This document shows positions 16,978 to 25,993 of a stretch of DNA of 26,226 nucleotides, piece by piece. Source of the DNA: a virus. The stretch is taken from IMG/VR virus record IMGVR_UViG_3300020442_004443, positions 1 to 26,226 of that record. One strand, given 5' to 3'. Under the pieces are notes generated by a model that saw nothing but the letters and a program-made list of their open reading frames with translations, had not been told where the DNA came from and searched no databases. Numbering within the stretch: position 1 is the stretch's first letter; each line of letters opens with the position of its first letter. Both the position numbers and the translations under genes were made by a program.

Positions 16978-18549
16978 ATGCCTGCAATTGTCACGGATAA
17001 ATTAAGGATATTAAATACGACTAGTTTTGTCAATTCAGTTAATGATGAGTCGAATTCTTTTTATGTATTTGTAGGTTTATCAAATCCAGATACATCTGGG
17101 TTTGGTAGATCTGCTACTTGGGATTCAAATACACCAAACCCAACTGATAATACAGATTATCTAAATCATTATAAGTCTACGATCCTATTTGGTAAAAAAG
17201 TAACCACAGGAAATATAAAAAGGGTTGTTAGAAAAATTAACTGGCAATCTGGTAGACAATATGAAATGTATAGACCAGATTACAGTAGTATAAATCCATC
17301 CCCAACTACAGGGTCGATGAGATTGTATGATGCTGATTATTATGTCATTAATTCTGAATTTAAAGTATATATTTGCATCGATAATGGATCTTCTGGAATT
17401 AAGACAACAGGCAACGCTTCTCAAGTTGAACCAACATTTACAGATTTAGAACCAACTAAATTGACTGATGGGTATACTTGGAAATATTTGTTCAGCGTTT
17501 CTCCTAGCGACATAATTAAATTTGATTCTACAGAATATATTACATTACCAAATGATTGGGATACTACAGCAGATGCTGGAGTATCTGCGGTTAGACAAAA
17601 TGGTAATTCTGTATTGAATGAGAATCAAATTAAAAAAGTTTATATTGAAAATAGAGGTTCTGGATATACAATACCATCAGGAACTTCAGCAAATATAGTT
17701 GGTGATGGAAGTGGTGGAGCAGTTTCTCTTGAAGTTGATACTAGTGGAAGAATTACAAATGTAATTGTTACTTCTGGTGGAAAAAATTACACATATGCAC
17801 TTATAGATTTGGGAACTTCTGCAACTACAGTTCCTGGAGTTTTTGCTCAACTTATTCCAATCATTCCCCCATCAAAAGGTCATGGATTTGATATTTATGA
17901 AGAGTTAGGTGCGGATAAAATTTTAATTTATGCTAGATTTGATGATTCAACAAAAAATTTCCCAATAGATTCTGAGTTTGCTCAGGTTGGAATATTAAAA
18001 AATCCAACAATATTTGATTCAACTGGTATTACTACAGAAAAATTTACTGATAATGAATTTTCTGGAGTTTATGCATTAAAACTAAATTCCACTTCGGGTA
18101 CTATTTCAGTTGGTGATAAAATCGAACAACAAGTAACAGGTGGATATGCATATGGATATGTTGTTTCATATGATACTGAGACTAATGTTTTAAAATATTC
18201 TCAAGATAGATCATTATATTATTCTGGTGGAGGAGGTATAAACCATACAGACTTTATTGGTATATCATCATTCTTCGATTCTTCAACTGGAAACAAGTAT
18301 AAGTTTAATTCAACTAATACTATAAGAAAATCCCTTGGTGGATTTAATGCAAGTATTGATTCTAGTTTTTCTGGAATTACAACTACAGTTGGAAATAAAA
18401 TTATTAACCTTGGAACAGAATTTACATCTGGACTTGCAAATCCTGAGATAAATAATACAACAGGTGAGATAATTTATATTGACAATAGACCTGCTGTTAT
18501 CAGAAACCTAAGACAAAAAGAAGACATCAAAATTATTCTGGAATTTTAA
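16978..18549 (+). CDS. 8: Baseplate wedge protein gp8, enlarged
   Basis: A 523-residue protein that matches T4 gp8 (334 residues) at both ends. LTDGYTWKYLFSVSPSD (from residue 162) and EYITLPNDWD correspond to T4 GDGYVWEYLFEIPPD and EYIVVPWPE. The C-terminus GEIIYIDNRPAVIRNL and DIKIILEF corresponds to GEMIYMENRPPIIMAM and EINILFTF. In T4, gp8 is a dimer in the outer wedge that binds gp7, gp10 and gp6. The extra length here sits in two insertions: about residues 217-300, containing two GGSGY-type modules (ENRGSGYTIP, TSGGKNYTYA), and about 343-490, rich in Gly, Ser and Thr. The ATG at 16978 follows the giant gene by 36 bases; no strong Shine-Dalgarno site is seen. The DUF4815 gene begins 3 bases after its stop. 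Confidence 0.92.
   Translation: MPAIVTDKLRILNTTSFVNSVNDESNSFYVFVGLSNPDTSGFGRSATWDSNTPNPTDNTDYLNHYKSTILFGKKVTTGNIKRVVRKINWQSGRQYEMYRPDYSSINPSPTTGSMRLYDADYYVINSEFKVYICIDNGSSGIKTTGNASQVEPTFTDLEPTKLTDGYTWKYLFSVSPSDIIKFDSTEYITLPNDWDTTADAGVSAVRQNGNSVLNENQIKKVYIENRGSGYTIPSGTSANIVGDGSGGAVSLEVDTSGRITNVIVTSGGKNYTYALIDLGTSATTVPGVFAQLIPIIPPSKGHGFDIYEELGADKILIYARFDDSTKNFPIDSEFAQVGILKNPTIFDSTGITTEKFTDNEFSGVYALKLNSTSGTISVGDKIEQQVTGGYAYGYVVSYDTETNVLKYSQDRSLYYSGGGGINHTDFIGISSFFDSSTGNKYKFNSTNTIRKSLGGFNASIDSSFSGITTTVGNKIINLGTEFTSGLANPEINNTTGEIIYIDNRPAVIRNLRQKEDIKIILEF
17635..17800 (+). repeat. GGSGY module pair inserted in gp8
   Basis: Residues about 220-274 of gp8: VYIENRGSGYTIPSG, GDGSGGAVSLEVDTSGRIT, NVIVTSGGKNYTYA. 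The order is GxGY turn, GDGxGA strand, GxI(T/S)xVxV strand, then a second Gly-x-x-Tyr turn. It matches modules in the giant protein (for example 6331-6425) and in the DUF4815 protein (24034-24177). Confidence 0.7.
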
Positions 18550-18552
18550 AAA

Positions 18553-21500
18553 ATGGCTCAAAAAACAAATTTAAATACAAGCCCATATTTTGATGACTTT
18601 TATGAAAAGGGTGAAGGTGCAAGAGATAAGAATTACTACAAGATTTTATTCAATCCTGGAAAACCAATCCAGGCTAGAGAATTAAATAATATTCAATCAT
18701 TACTCCAAAATCAGTCAGAGTCCTTCGCTCAACATATGTTTAAAGAAGGCTCCATGATTGTTCCTGGAGGAGTCTCTTATGACAATCAATTTGAAGCAGT
18801 AAAGTTAAAACCAAAACAGTTTGGTATTGACATTACAGCATATTTTGAAAACTTGGTTGGAAAAACTATTGTTGGGGAAAATTCCAGAGTTTCCGCAACA
18901 GTTAAAAAAGTTGAAGCAACTAACGCAGCAGTTGAATATCCAACAATTTACGTAAAATACTCAGAGTCAAATACTGAATATGAAATTGCTGGATTTGAAG
19001 ATAATGAAGTAATTACATGTGAAGAAAATATTGTATATGGCAATACCACAATTAGTGCTGGAACTGCAGTAGCAACAACAATTGATGTAGAAGCAACTGC
19101 AACTGGATCTGCGGTTTCTATTAGTGATGGTATATATTTTGTTAGGGGATATTTTGTAAAGGTTGCACAAGAAACAATAATTCTTGATTACTATACCAAT
19201 ACACCTTCTTATAAAGTTGGTCTTAGAATCACTGAGGAAATTATCACATCCAAAGATGATAAAACTTTATATGATAATGCTAAAGGATTTACTAACTATG
19301 CGGCTCCTGGTGCTGATAGATTTAAGATAGGTACATCTCTAACTAAAAAGTTACTTACCGACGATAAAAATACAGATTTTATTGAATTGTTGGTAATTGA
19401 AAATGGAGAAATTAAGGTTTCTCAACCTAAGACACAATATAATCTCATAAAAGATTATCTTGCTAAGAGAACATATGATGAGTCTGGAGATTATGTAGTA
19501 CGTCCATTTGATTTATCCGTAAATAATTCTCTGAATGATAGAGTCGGTAGTGATGGTCTATTCTATTCAGATCAACTTACTGAAGATGGGAATACACCCT
19601 CTGATGATCTTGCATGTCTAAAAGTTTCTCAAGGTTTAGCATATGTTCGTGGTTATGATATCGATAAGACTGGTGTAGAAATAATTGATTTAGATAAACC
19701 AAGAACTACACAAGAAGTTTTATCAGCAAATATTCCATTTGAAATGGGCAATTTGTTGAGAGTAAATAATATTACTGGTGCTCCTTTACAGAAAGATGTA
19801 GTTTATCTTCAAAGTAGAAGAAAAGATGGTTCTCTAGCGGGTTCTGGAACCACTGTTGGATCTGCAAGAGTTTATAATTTCAACTTAACTGATGCTGCTT
19901 ATAGTGATTCAACAACAAATTGGGATCTTTACTTATATGATCTTCAAACATACACAGAACTTACTCTAAACAACACGGTATCTGCCTCTCAAATCCCCGC
20001 TACTTCATATATCAAAGGAAAGTTTAGTGGTGCAAGTGGTTATGCTGTTGAGTCTGGTAATGGTACAGATGGGATCAAGGTCAGACAGACATCTGGATCT
20101 TTTACAGTAAATGAACCAATCTTAATTAATGGTGTAGAATCTCTTCCTAGGTTAATTAAAGCAATAAAGGTTTACGGAACTAATGATGTATATTCTGTTC
20201 ATCAACCTACAGCGATTTCTGGATTTAGCACTGCTTTCTTAGGTGATGCACTATTATCTAGATCTTTGAGAACTGGTCAAATTACCATTACAACTGGCGG
20301 TTCTGCAACAATAGATGCCCCAAATACTTTTAGTGGAATTACAAGCGATACTATTATTAGATATAGTGTTGCTGGAGTTACTACAGAAAGTTATAATAGA
20401 GTTGCATCAGTCTCCTCAGATTTAACAACTTTAACTCTTGCAGAAGTTCCTGGTGTTCCTGGCATATGTGATGGTTCATTCCCATCTTCTGATTACAGTG
20501 GTAAGTATTCATTAGGATTCCCACAAGTAATAGATCAAGAAAAAGGACACCTATATGCAGAACTTCCAGATGAAAATGTTTCTACTGTAGATTTAAGTGG
20601 ATCTACAATATCCTTCACTGCACAGTCCAATACAACTTTTACCCCAGCATCAAACACTTTAACTGTAGATACTGGAGCTTTTAATCTTGGAATTAGTTCT
20701 TCAGTAGCTAGATTTGAAGTATTTGATGAAGAAAGATATTCTATCTTCTATGAAGATGGTAGTATTGAAGATCTTACTTCCGATAAAGTTACTCTTTCTG
20801 GTGATAGTAATCAGGTAACTTTCTCCAATATAGAAAATAAAGTAATTTCAAGCATCAATGCAACTTTTGTAAAGAATTTCATTCAAAGCAAAGTTAAAAA
20901 ATATAATAAATCTCAAGTTTTAGATATTACTTTATCTAGAAATGCTGAGTCTGGTAGTAATGCTAATAGTTCTGTTAATGATGGATTAACATTTAATGAT
21001 TATTATGGTTTACGAGTTCAAGATGAAGAGATCTCATTAAATTATCCAGATGTTGCTGAGGTAATTGCAGTTTATGAATCTCTCGACTCTGCAGAACCAG
21101 TTCTTGATACTATTACTTTTAATTCTATTGTAGATGTTTCAACTAATGCGATTATTGGTGAAAATATTATTGGAAATAAAGGTGCTGTTGCAAGAGTAGT
21201 TACTAAACCATCCGCAAATACTTTAGGTGTTGTTTATTTAAATACAACGAAATTTGTTAGTGGTGAAAATGTAATATTTGAAGAATCAAATATTAGTACT
21301 GATATTACAAACATAACTTTAGGTAAGTATAGAAATATTACTTCAAAATTTGATTTAGATAAGGCACAAAAAGAACAATATTATGATTATTCTCGTCTTG
21401 TAAGAAGAAGAGGTGAAAGTGCTCCATCTAAGAGATTGAAAGTTATTTTTGATTATTATACAGTACCATCTGGTGATACTGGAGATCTGTTTACAGTCAA

Positions 21501-24500
21501 CAGTTACTCTGAAGATGTTTTTGGTAAATATGTACCATCTATTGGTAAGAAAGAGGTTAGAGCATCAGATACTTTAGATTTTAGACCACGAGTTTCAGTT
21601 TACAATTCAACTACAGCTTCACCATTTGATTTTGCTTCAAGATCATTTGGAACTGATCCAAAACTAATTTTGGCACCAAACGAAAGCTCCCTTGTTGATT
21701 ATAGATTCTATCTGGGAAGAATTGATAAACTCTTCTTGACTACAAATGGATTATTCTCGTTAGTAAAAGGTGTTCCATCAACTAACGTCAAAGAACCAGA
21801 TACTCCTGATAATGCTATGGAAATAGCAACTATCTCATTACCACCATATCTGTATAATCCAGCAGATGTAGGTATCACGCTTAGGGATAATCGTAGATAT
21901 ACGATGAGAGACATTGGAGAAATTGAAGATAGAGTTGAAACTCTTGAAACTACTACTTCACTTTCTTTACTGGAGCTCAATACACAAACTTTCCAGGTTC
22001 AAGATGCCGATGGACTTAATAGATTTAAGAGTGGATTCTTTGTTGATGACTTTAGAACAGCAAACTTTATTAATATTCTGTCTAAAGTAAACGTAACTAC
22101 AGATCTTGGAGAATTAAAATCTGAGACAAACAGAGACTCTATTAAATTAAAACCAGTTACTCAAGAAAACATTACGGATGCTAATCTGGATTTAAGTTCT
22201 GATCCTGTATTGTTTGATCCAAATGTTCAAAAAACTGGAGATGCTATTACACTTAAATATGAAACTGTAGAGTGGTTAAAACAACCTTTTGCAACAAAGG
22301 TTGAGAATGTAAACCCATTCCATGTTATTTCATATGATGGTAGTGTTACTTTGAGTCCACCTCAAGATAGTTGGGTTAGAAGGATTGAAGCACCAGACCG
22401 TATTGTAAATCGTGTTCGATTCCGCTCAGTATTTGGTGGATTTGGTGGAGGAGGTTGGAGTTCAGTAAGCAACTCCACAAGCATTAGGCAAGAAATGATT
22501 GCCACTGCGGCAGAAGTATTCATGAGATCCAGAAATACTGGATTTAGTGCTGTAAATCTCAAACCATTTACTAGAATATATCAATTCTTAGACGGAAATG
22601 GAAATGTTGATTTCATTCCAAAATTAATCGAAATTGCAAGTGATTCTAATCTTCAAAATTCCGGAGCAACTGGAGCATTTAGTGTTGGTGAGACTGTAAT
22701 TGGTAGTGTAAATGGTGAGGTTTTAATAAGATTTAGAGTTGCCCAATCAAATCACAAGATTGGACCTTTTAATAGCCCAACGATAACTTATTCTAGTAAT
22801 CCATATTCAACTGATGAAAATGTACCTGCATCTTATAGTTCTTCATCTAAAACTTTGAACGTTGACATTGATTCTTTGAGTGAAGAAGCTCAAGGACTGT
22901 TCTTTGGATATTTGACAACTGGGATGAGATTAATCGGTCAAACCAGTGGTGCAGTTGCATTTGTGAAAGATCTTAGATTGATCACAGATAAAAATGGATT
23001 CTTAGCAGGATCATTCTTCTTGAGAAATCCTTTCACTGAACCAGCACCTGCTATTAGAATTGGAACGGGTGTTAAGACATATAGACTTTCTTCCAGTGAA
23101 ACAAATGTAATTCCATTACCAGGCAGTAAACTTATTAGTGCTGGAGAAACTCCATACAGATCTGAGGGTATTAATGAGACCTGGAGAAGAGTCATTACAA
23201 GAACTAGGACTGTTACTTCAGTATGGTTTAGACCAAGACCAAGACCTCCCGCACCACCACCACCAAGAAGAAGAGATCCACTTGCTCAAACTTTCTCCGT
23301 TGGATTTGATCCATTTACTTTTGATGCAAAACCTGAGGAAGCTAATGGCGCTTATGTAACAGCAGTTGATATCTATTTTGCAAATAAGGATCAAACCTTA
23401 CCTGTCACCGTAGAGTTAAGAACTGTTGAACTTGGAACTCCTACTTTAAACCGTATTGGAGAGTCTGTAACTATTCTTCCAGAACAAATAACTGTTTCTA
23501 GAGACGCAAGCGTTGCAACACATATTAAATTCCCATATCCAATATATCTCAATAATGATGAAGAATATGCACTTGTTCTTCTTGCACCTCAATCAGATCA
23601 ATATGAGGTTTGGTTAGCTGAAATGGGAGAAAAGACAATTGAAACCGCTTCTCTACCTGATTCACAGGCAATAAGACATTCCCAACAATTTGGTATTGGA
23701 AGTCTTTTCAGGTCACAAAACGGTTCAATCTGGACACCAAATCAATATGAAGATTTGAAATTTGTACTTTACAGAGCTAATTTCACAGCAACTTCAGGTA
23801 GTGCTTTATTCCACAATCCTACTTTGAATCAAAGTAACAATTATGTTCCAACTTTACAACCTAATCCAGTTGTTACACTTCCAAGAAAACTGACTATTGG
23901 TATCACCACAACTAGTGATGCTCCAACTATTGCAAATCTTGCTGTTGGTAGAAAAGTTTCAACTAGTAATATTACTGATTATAATTCTGGATTTATTATT
24001 GGAACGGGAAGTAAAGTTGCTTCTGAAGAAGTAACTACAGGTGGTTCTAATTACACCTCCACAAGCGCCTGTGAGACGTTTAACATTACTGGGTCTGGAA
24101 CAGGATTAAAACTTGATATAACCGCCAGCAATGGCGCTATAACCGCTGCTACAATCGATACTCCAGGTAATGGATATGCAGTAGGTGATGTTGTTGGTAT
24201 TAAGACCTCAACAGTTTCTCCAGTTGGAGGAAGAGATGCTAGAATTACTATTACTGGAATTACTGGTCTTGATACACTTTATCTCTCTAATGTTCAAGGA
24301 TCAGCATTCGATACTTCAGATAAACTAGTATATTTTGACAACTCTGGAGTTAGGCAGACATTGAGTTCTATTGATGTATTATCATCAACACCTGAAGGTG
24401 GAGTTTATAGTGGTAACTATTTGAAGGTTAATCATTACAATCATGGAATGTATTCCAGTGCAAATAAGGTAACTTTATTTGATGTTGAATCTGATATTTC

Positions 24501-25776
24501 TCCTACTGTATTGTCAAATACTCTGGTTACATCTGATACTTCAATAAGTATCGCCTCAACTGCAAACTTTAGTACCTTTGAAGGATTGACTGTATCATCA
24601 AGTAATCCTGGATTTATAAAAATTGAAAATGAAATTATCAAATATACTTCAGTAACCGCAGGCACTCTTGATGGAATTACAAGATCTATTGATTCTACTA
24701 TTTCTGCAGATTATGACTCTGGTTCTTCAGTACATAAGTATGAACTTAATGGTGTTTCTTTAAGAAGAATTAATAAGACACATGATGTAAGTTCTACTGG
24801 AATTGATCTTGATAGTTATTATGTTGAGATTGATAGAAGCAACTTTGACTCAAATGCAATTAATAGAGCAGCAGATCAAGGTAGTGGAGGAGATCCAGCA
24901 AATTCATCCCTCTTAGCATTTAATAATGAGGAATCTGCTGGTGGTAATAAAGCTCAAGGAACTCAAAATGTTCTATACAATGCGGTAATTCCAGTAATTG
25001 TGGGTAATAGACCAAGTTCTGCAACCAACATAAGTGGTCAAATTAGATCCGTAACTGGAACTAGTGTAAGTGGTAGTGAAGCATCATTTGTAGATCAACA
25101 ATATGAATCTGTGGAATTGGGATCTTTAAATTACTTATCATCTACAAGATTACTCTGTTCAAATATCAATGAGCAGACTCATCTTTCAAGTCTCCTTAGA
25201 AATAAGTCATTCACTCTAAAGGTTGATCTGGAGACAAATGATTCTTATGTATCTCCACTTATATTCTGGAAAGAAGGATTTGTTCAGTTAAATTCAAATA
25301 GAATTAACAATCCAATATCCAATTACACAACCAGCAATAGAGTTAATGATCTATTTGATGACCCACATGCTGCTTACTATATTTCAGATGTAATTTCTGT
25401 AGAAAAACCAGCATCTTCCTTGAAAGTTCTTGTTAGTGCATACAGACATGAGTCATCTGATTTTAGAGTCTTGTATTCTCTTATTAGACCTGATTCAAGT
25501 GAAGTTGAGCAATCTTTCGAATTGTTCCCAGGATATGATAATGTAACTGTTGATAATAATCAAGATGGTTTCCCCGATGTTATTGACGAAGCACTGAATA
25601 GTGGTTTACCTGATAGATTTGTTTCAGCAAGTTTGGAAGGTGAATTTAAAGAATATGAATTTAGTGCAAATAATCTTGGCAATTTCACTGGATTTATGAT
25701 TAAGATTGTGATGTCTGGAACTGATCAAGCATATACACCAATCTTTAGAGATCTTAGAGTAATCGCTTTAGCATAA
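18553..25776 (+). CDS. Large DUF4815-containing virion structural protein (gene 9/10 position)
   Basis: A 2,407-residue protein. The N-terminus has the DUF4815 pattern: RDKNYYKILFNPGKPIQARE, LNNIQSLLQ, FKEGSMIVPGG, and later CLKVSQGLAYVRGYDIDK (from residue 355). Further on are LDFRPRVSV (DFRPRV at 1009-1014) and a coiled-coil-like segment TMRDIGEIEDRVETLE (1117-1132). A Pro/Arg-rich stretch at 1557-1576 is followed by DPLAQTFSVGFDPF. After that come a GGSGY module pair (about 1829-1876) and an RGxxG-type module (about 1987-2060). It ends in IFRDLRVIALA. It sits where T4 has genes 9 and 10, so a role at the baseplate periphery, perhaps in fibre attachment or host contact, is plausible but inferred. 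It probably shares the gene 8 transcript. The ATG is 3 bases after the gene 8 stop, with no clear Shine-Dalgarno site. Confidence 0.85.
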   Translation: MAQKTNLNTSPYFDDFYEKGEGARDKNYYKILFNPGKPIQARELNNIQSLLQNQSESFAQHMFKEGSMIVPGGVSYDNQFEAVKLKPKQFGIDITAYFENLVGKTIVGENSRVSATVKKVEATNAAVEYPTIYVKYSESNTEYEIAGFEDNEVITCEENIVYGNTTISAGTAVATTIDVEATATGSAVSISDGIYFVRGYFVKVAQETIILDYYTNTPSYKVGLRITEEIITSKDDKTLYDNAKGFTNYAAPGADRFKIGTSLTKKLLTDDKNTDFIELLVIENGEIKVSQPKTQYNLIKDYLAKRTYDESGDYVVRPFDLSVNNSLNDRVGSDGLFYSDQLTEDGNTPSDDLACLKVSQGLAYVRGYDIDKTGVEIIDLDKPRTTQEVLSANIPFEMGNLLRVNNITGAPLQKDVVYLQSRRKDGSLAGSGTTVGSARVYNFNLTDAAYSDSTTNWDLYLYDLQTYTELTLNNTVSASQIPATSYIKGKFSGASGYAVESGNGTDGIKVRQTSGSFTVNEPILINGVESLPRLIKAIKVYGTNDVYSVHQPTAISGFSTAFLGDALLSRSLRTGQITITTGGSATIDAPNTFSGITSDTIIRYSVAGVTTESYNRVASVSSDLTTLTLAEVPGVPGICDGSFPSSDYSGKYSLGFPQVIDQEKGHLYAELPDENVSTVDLSGSTISFTAQSNTTFTPASNTLTVDTGAFNLGISSSVARFEVFDEERYSIFYEDGSIEDLTSDKVTLSGDSNQVTFSNIENKVISSINATFVKNFIQSKVKKYNKSQVLDITLSRNAESGSNANSSVNDGLTFNDYYGLRVQDEEISLNYPDVAEVIAVYESLDSAEPVLDTITFNSIVDVSTNAIIGENIIGNKGAVARVVTKPSANTLGVVYLNTTKFVSGENVIFEESNISTDITNITLGKYRNITSKFDLDKAQKEQYYDYSRLVRRRGESAPSKRLKVIFDYYTVPSGDTGDLFTVNSYSEDVFGKYVPSIGKKEVRASDTLDFRPRVSVYNSTTASPFDFASRSFGTDPKLILAPNESSLVDYRFYLGRIDKLFLTTNGLFSLVKGVPSTNVKEPDTPDNAMEIATISLPPYLYNPADVGITLRDNRRYTMRDIGEIEDRVETLETTTSLSLLELNTQTFQVQDADGLNRFKSGFFVDDFRTANFINILSKVNVTTDLGELKSETNRDSIKLKPVTQENITDANLDLSSDPVLFDPNVQKTGDAITLKYETVEWLKQPFATKVENVNPFHVISYDGSVTLSPPQDSWVRRIEAPDRIVNRVRFRSVFGGFGGGGWSSVSNSTSIRQEMIATAAEVFMRSRNTGFSAVNLKPFTRIYQFLDGNGNVDFIPKLIEIASDSNLQNSGATGAFSVGETVIGSVNGEVLIRFRVAQSNHKIGPFNSPTITYSSNPYSTDENVPASYSSSSKTLNVDIDSLSEEAQGLFFGYLTTGMRLIGQTSGAVAFVKDLRLITDKNGFLAGSFFLRNPFTEPAPAIRIGTGVKTYRLSSSETNVIPLPGSKLISAGETPYRSEGINETWRRVITRTRTVTSVWFRPRPRPPAPPPPRRRDPLAQTFSVGFDPFTFDAKPEEANGAYVTAVDIYFANKDQTLPVTVELRTVELGTPTLNRIGESVTILPEQITVSRDASVATHIKFPYPIYLNNDEEYALVLLAPQSDQYEVWLAEMGEKTIETASLPDSQAIRHSQQFGIGSLFRSQNGSIWTPNQYEDLKFVLYRANFTATSGSALFHNPTLNQSNNYVPTLQPNPVVTLPRKLTIGITTTSDAPTIANLAVGRKVSTSNITDYNSGFIIGTGSKVASEEVTTGGSNYTSTSACETFNITGSGTGLKLDITASNGAITAATIDTPGNGYAVGDVVGIKTSTVSPVGGRDARITITGITGLDTLYLSNVQGSAFDTSDKLVYFDNSGVRQTLSSIDVLSSTPEGGVYSGNYLKVNHYNHGMYSSANKVTLFDVESDISPTVLSNTLVTSDTSISIASTANFSTFEGLTVSSSNPGFIKIENEIIKYTSVTAGTLDGITRSIDSTISADYDSGSSVHKYELNGVSLRRINKTHDVSSTGIDLDSYYVEIDRSNFDSNAINRAADQGSGGDPANSSLLAFNNEESAGGNKAQGTQNVLYNAVIPVIVGNRPSSATNISGQIRSVTGTSVSGSEASFVDQQYESVELGSLNYLSSTRLLCSNINEQTHLSSLLRNKSFTLKVDLETNDSYVSPLIFWKEGFVQLNSNRINNPISNYTTSNRVNDLFDDPHAAYYISDVISVEKPASSLKVLVSAYRHESSDFRVLYSLIRPDSSEVEQSFELFPGYDNVTVDNNQDGFPDVIDEALNSGLPDRFVSASLEGEFKEYEFSANNLGNFTGFMIKIVMSGTDQAYTPIFRDLRVIALA
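23221..23280 (+). other. Pro/Arg-rich hinge in the DUF4815 protein
   Basis: Residues 1557-1576 include FRPRPRPPAPPPPRRRDP, followed directly by LAQTFSV. The low-complexity basic polyproline run separates an N-terminal ~1,550 residues from a C-terminal ~830. It probably forms a stiff or exposed linker. Confidence 0.75.
24034..24177 (+). repeat. GGSGY module pair in the DUF4815 protein
   Basis: Residues about 1828-1876: EEVTTGGSNYTSTSA, then GSGTGLKLDITASNGAIT and ATIDTPGNGYAVGDVVGI. Same order as the gp8 pair and the giant protein copies. Confidence 0.7.
24511..24730 (+). repeat. RGxxG-type module in the DUF4815 protein
   Basis: Residues about 1987-2060: TSDTSISIASTANFSTFEG, then IKIENEIIKYTSVT and LDGITRSIDST. 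It parallels giant protein residues 71-130 (IDDEIITYTS, FQGCVRGFSG). Confidence 0.6.
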
Positions 25777-25777
25777 C

Positions 25778-25993
25778 ATGAAAATACCAGTAAAAGGGTA
25801 TCCAAATTTATATCGTGATGATAAAACAGGTGCTATCATAAATTGTGATAGCACTGGATATGATCAATATATGATTGCGAAAAATAAAAAAATTTCGCAA
25901 AGAAAAGAAATTGAAGATCTAAAGCACGATGTCAGTGAAATTAAATCTATTTTACAGGAGCTTCTAAATGAATCCCGACGAAATCACACTTGA
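25778..25993 (+). CDS. Small conserved phage protein with C-terminal coiled coil
   Basis: A 71-residue protein starting 1 base after the DUF4815 stop. The N-terminal half, MKIPVKGYPNLYRDDKTGAI followed by INCDSTGYDQYMIAK, looks like a small beta unit with a YRDDKTGAIIN core. The C-terminal part (about residues 40-66: QRKEIEDLKHDVSEIKSILQ, ELLNE) shows heptad-like spacing of Ile and Leu typical of a coiled coil. I recall similar small proteins in cyanomyovirus structural clusters but no known function. Immediate adjacency to the DUF4815 gene suggests a partner, chaperone or minor virion component; this is inference. Its 3' end overlaps the next gene by 26 bases and carries that gene's ribosome binding site. 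Confidence 0.85.
   Translation: MKIPVKGYPNLYRDDKTGAIINCDSTGYDQYMIAKNKKISQRKEIEDLKHDVSEIKSILQELLNESRRNHT
25956..25960 (+). promoter_or_regulatory. Ribosome binding site of the 57-residue gene
   Basis: AGGAG inside the end of the 71-residue gene, with 7 bases before the ATG at 25968. It is the strongest Shine-Dalgarno site in the window and supports the short overlapping gene as real. Confidence 0.75.
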
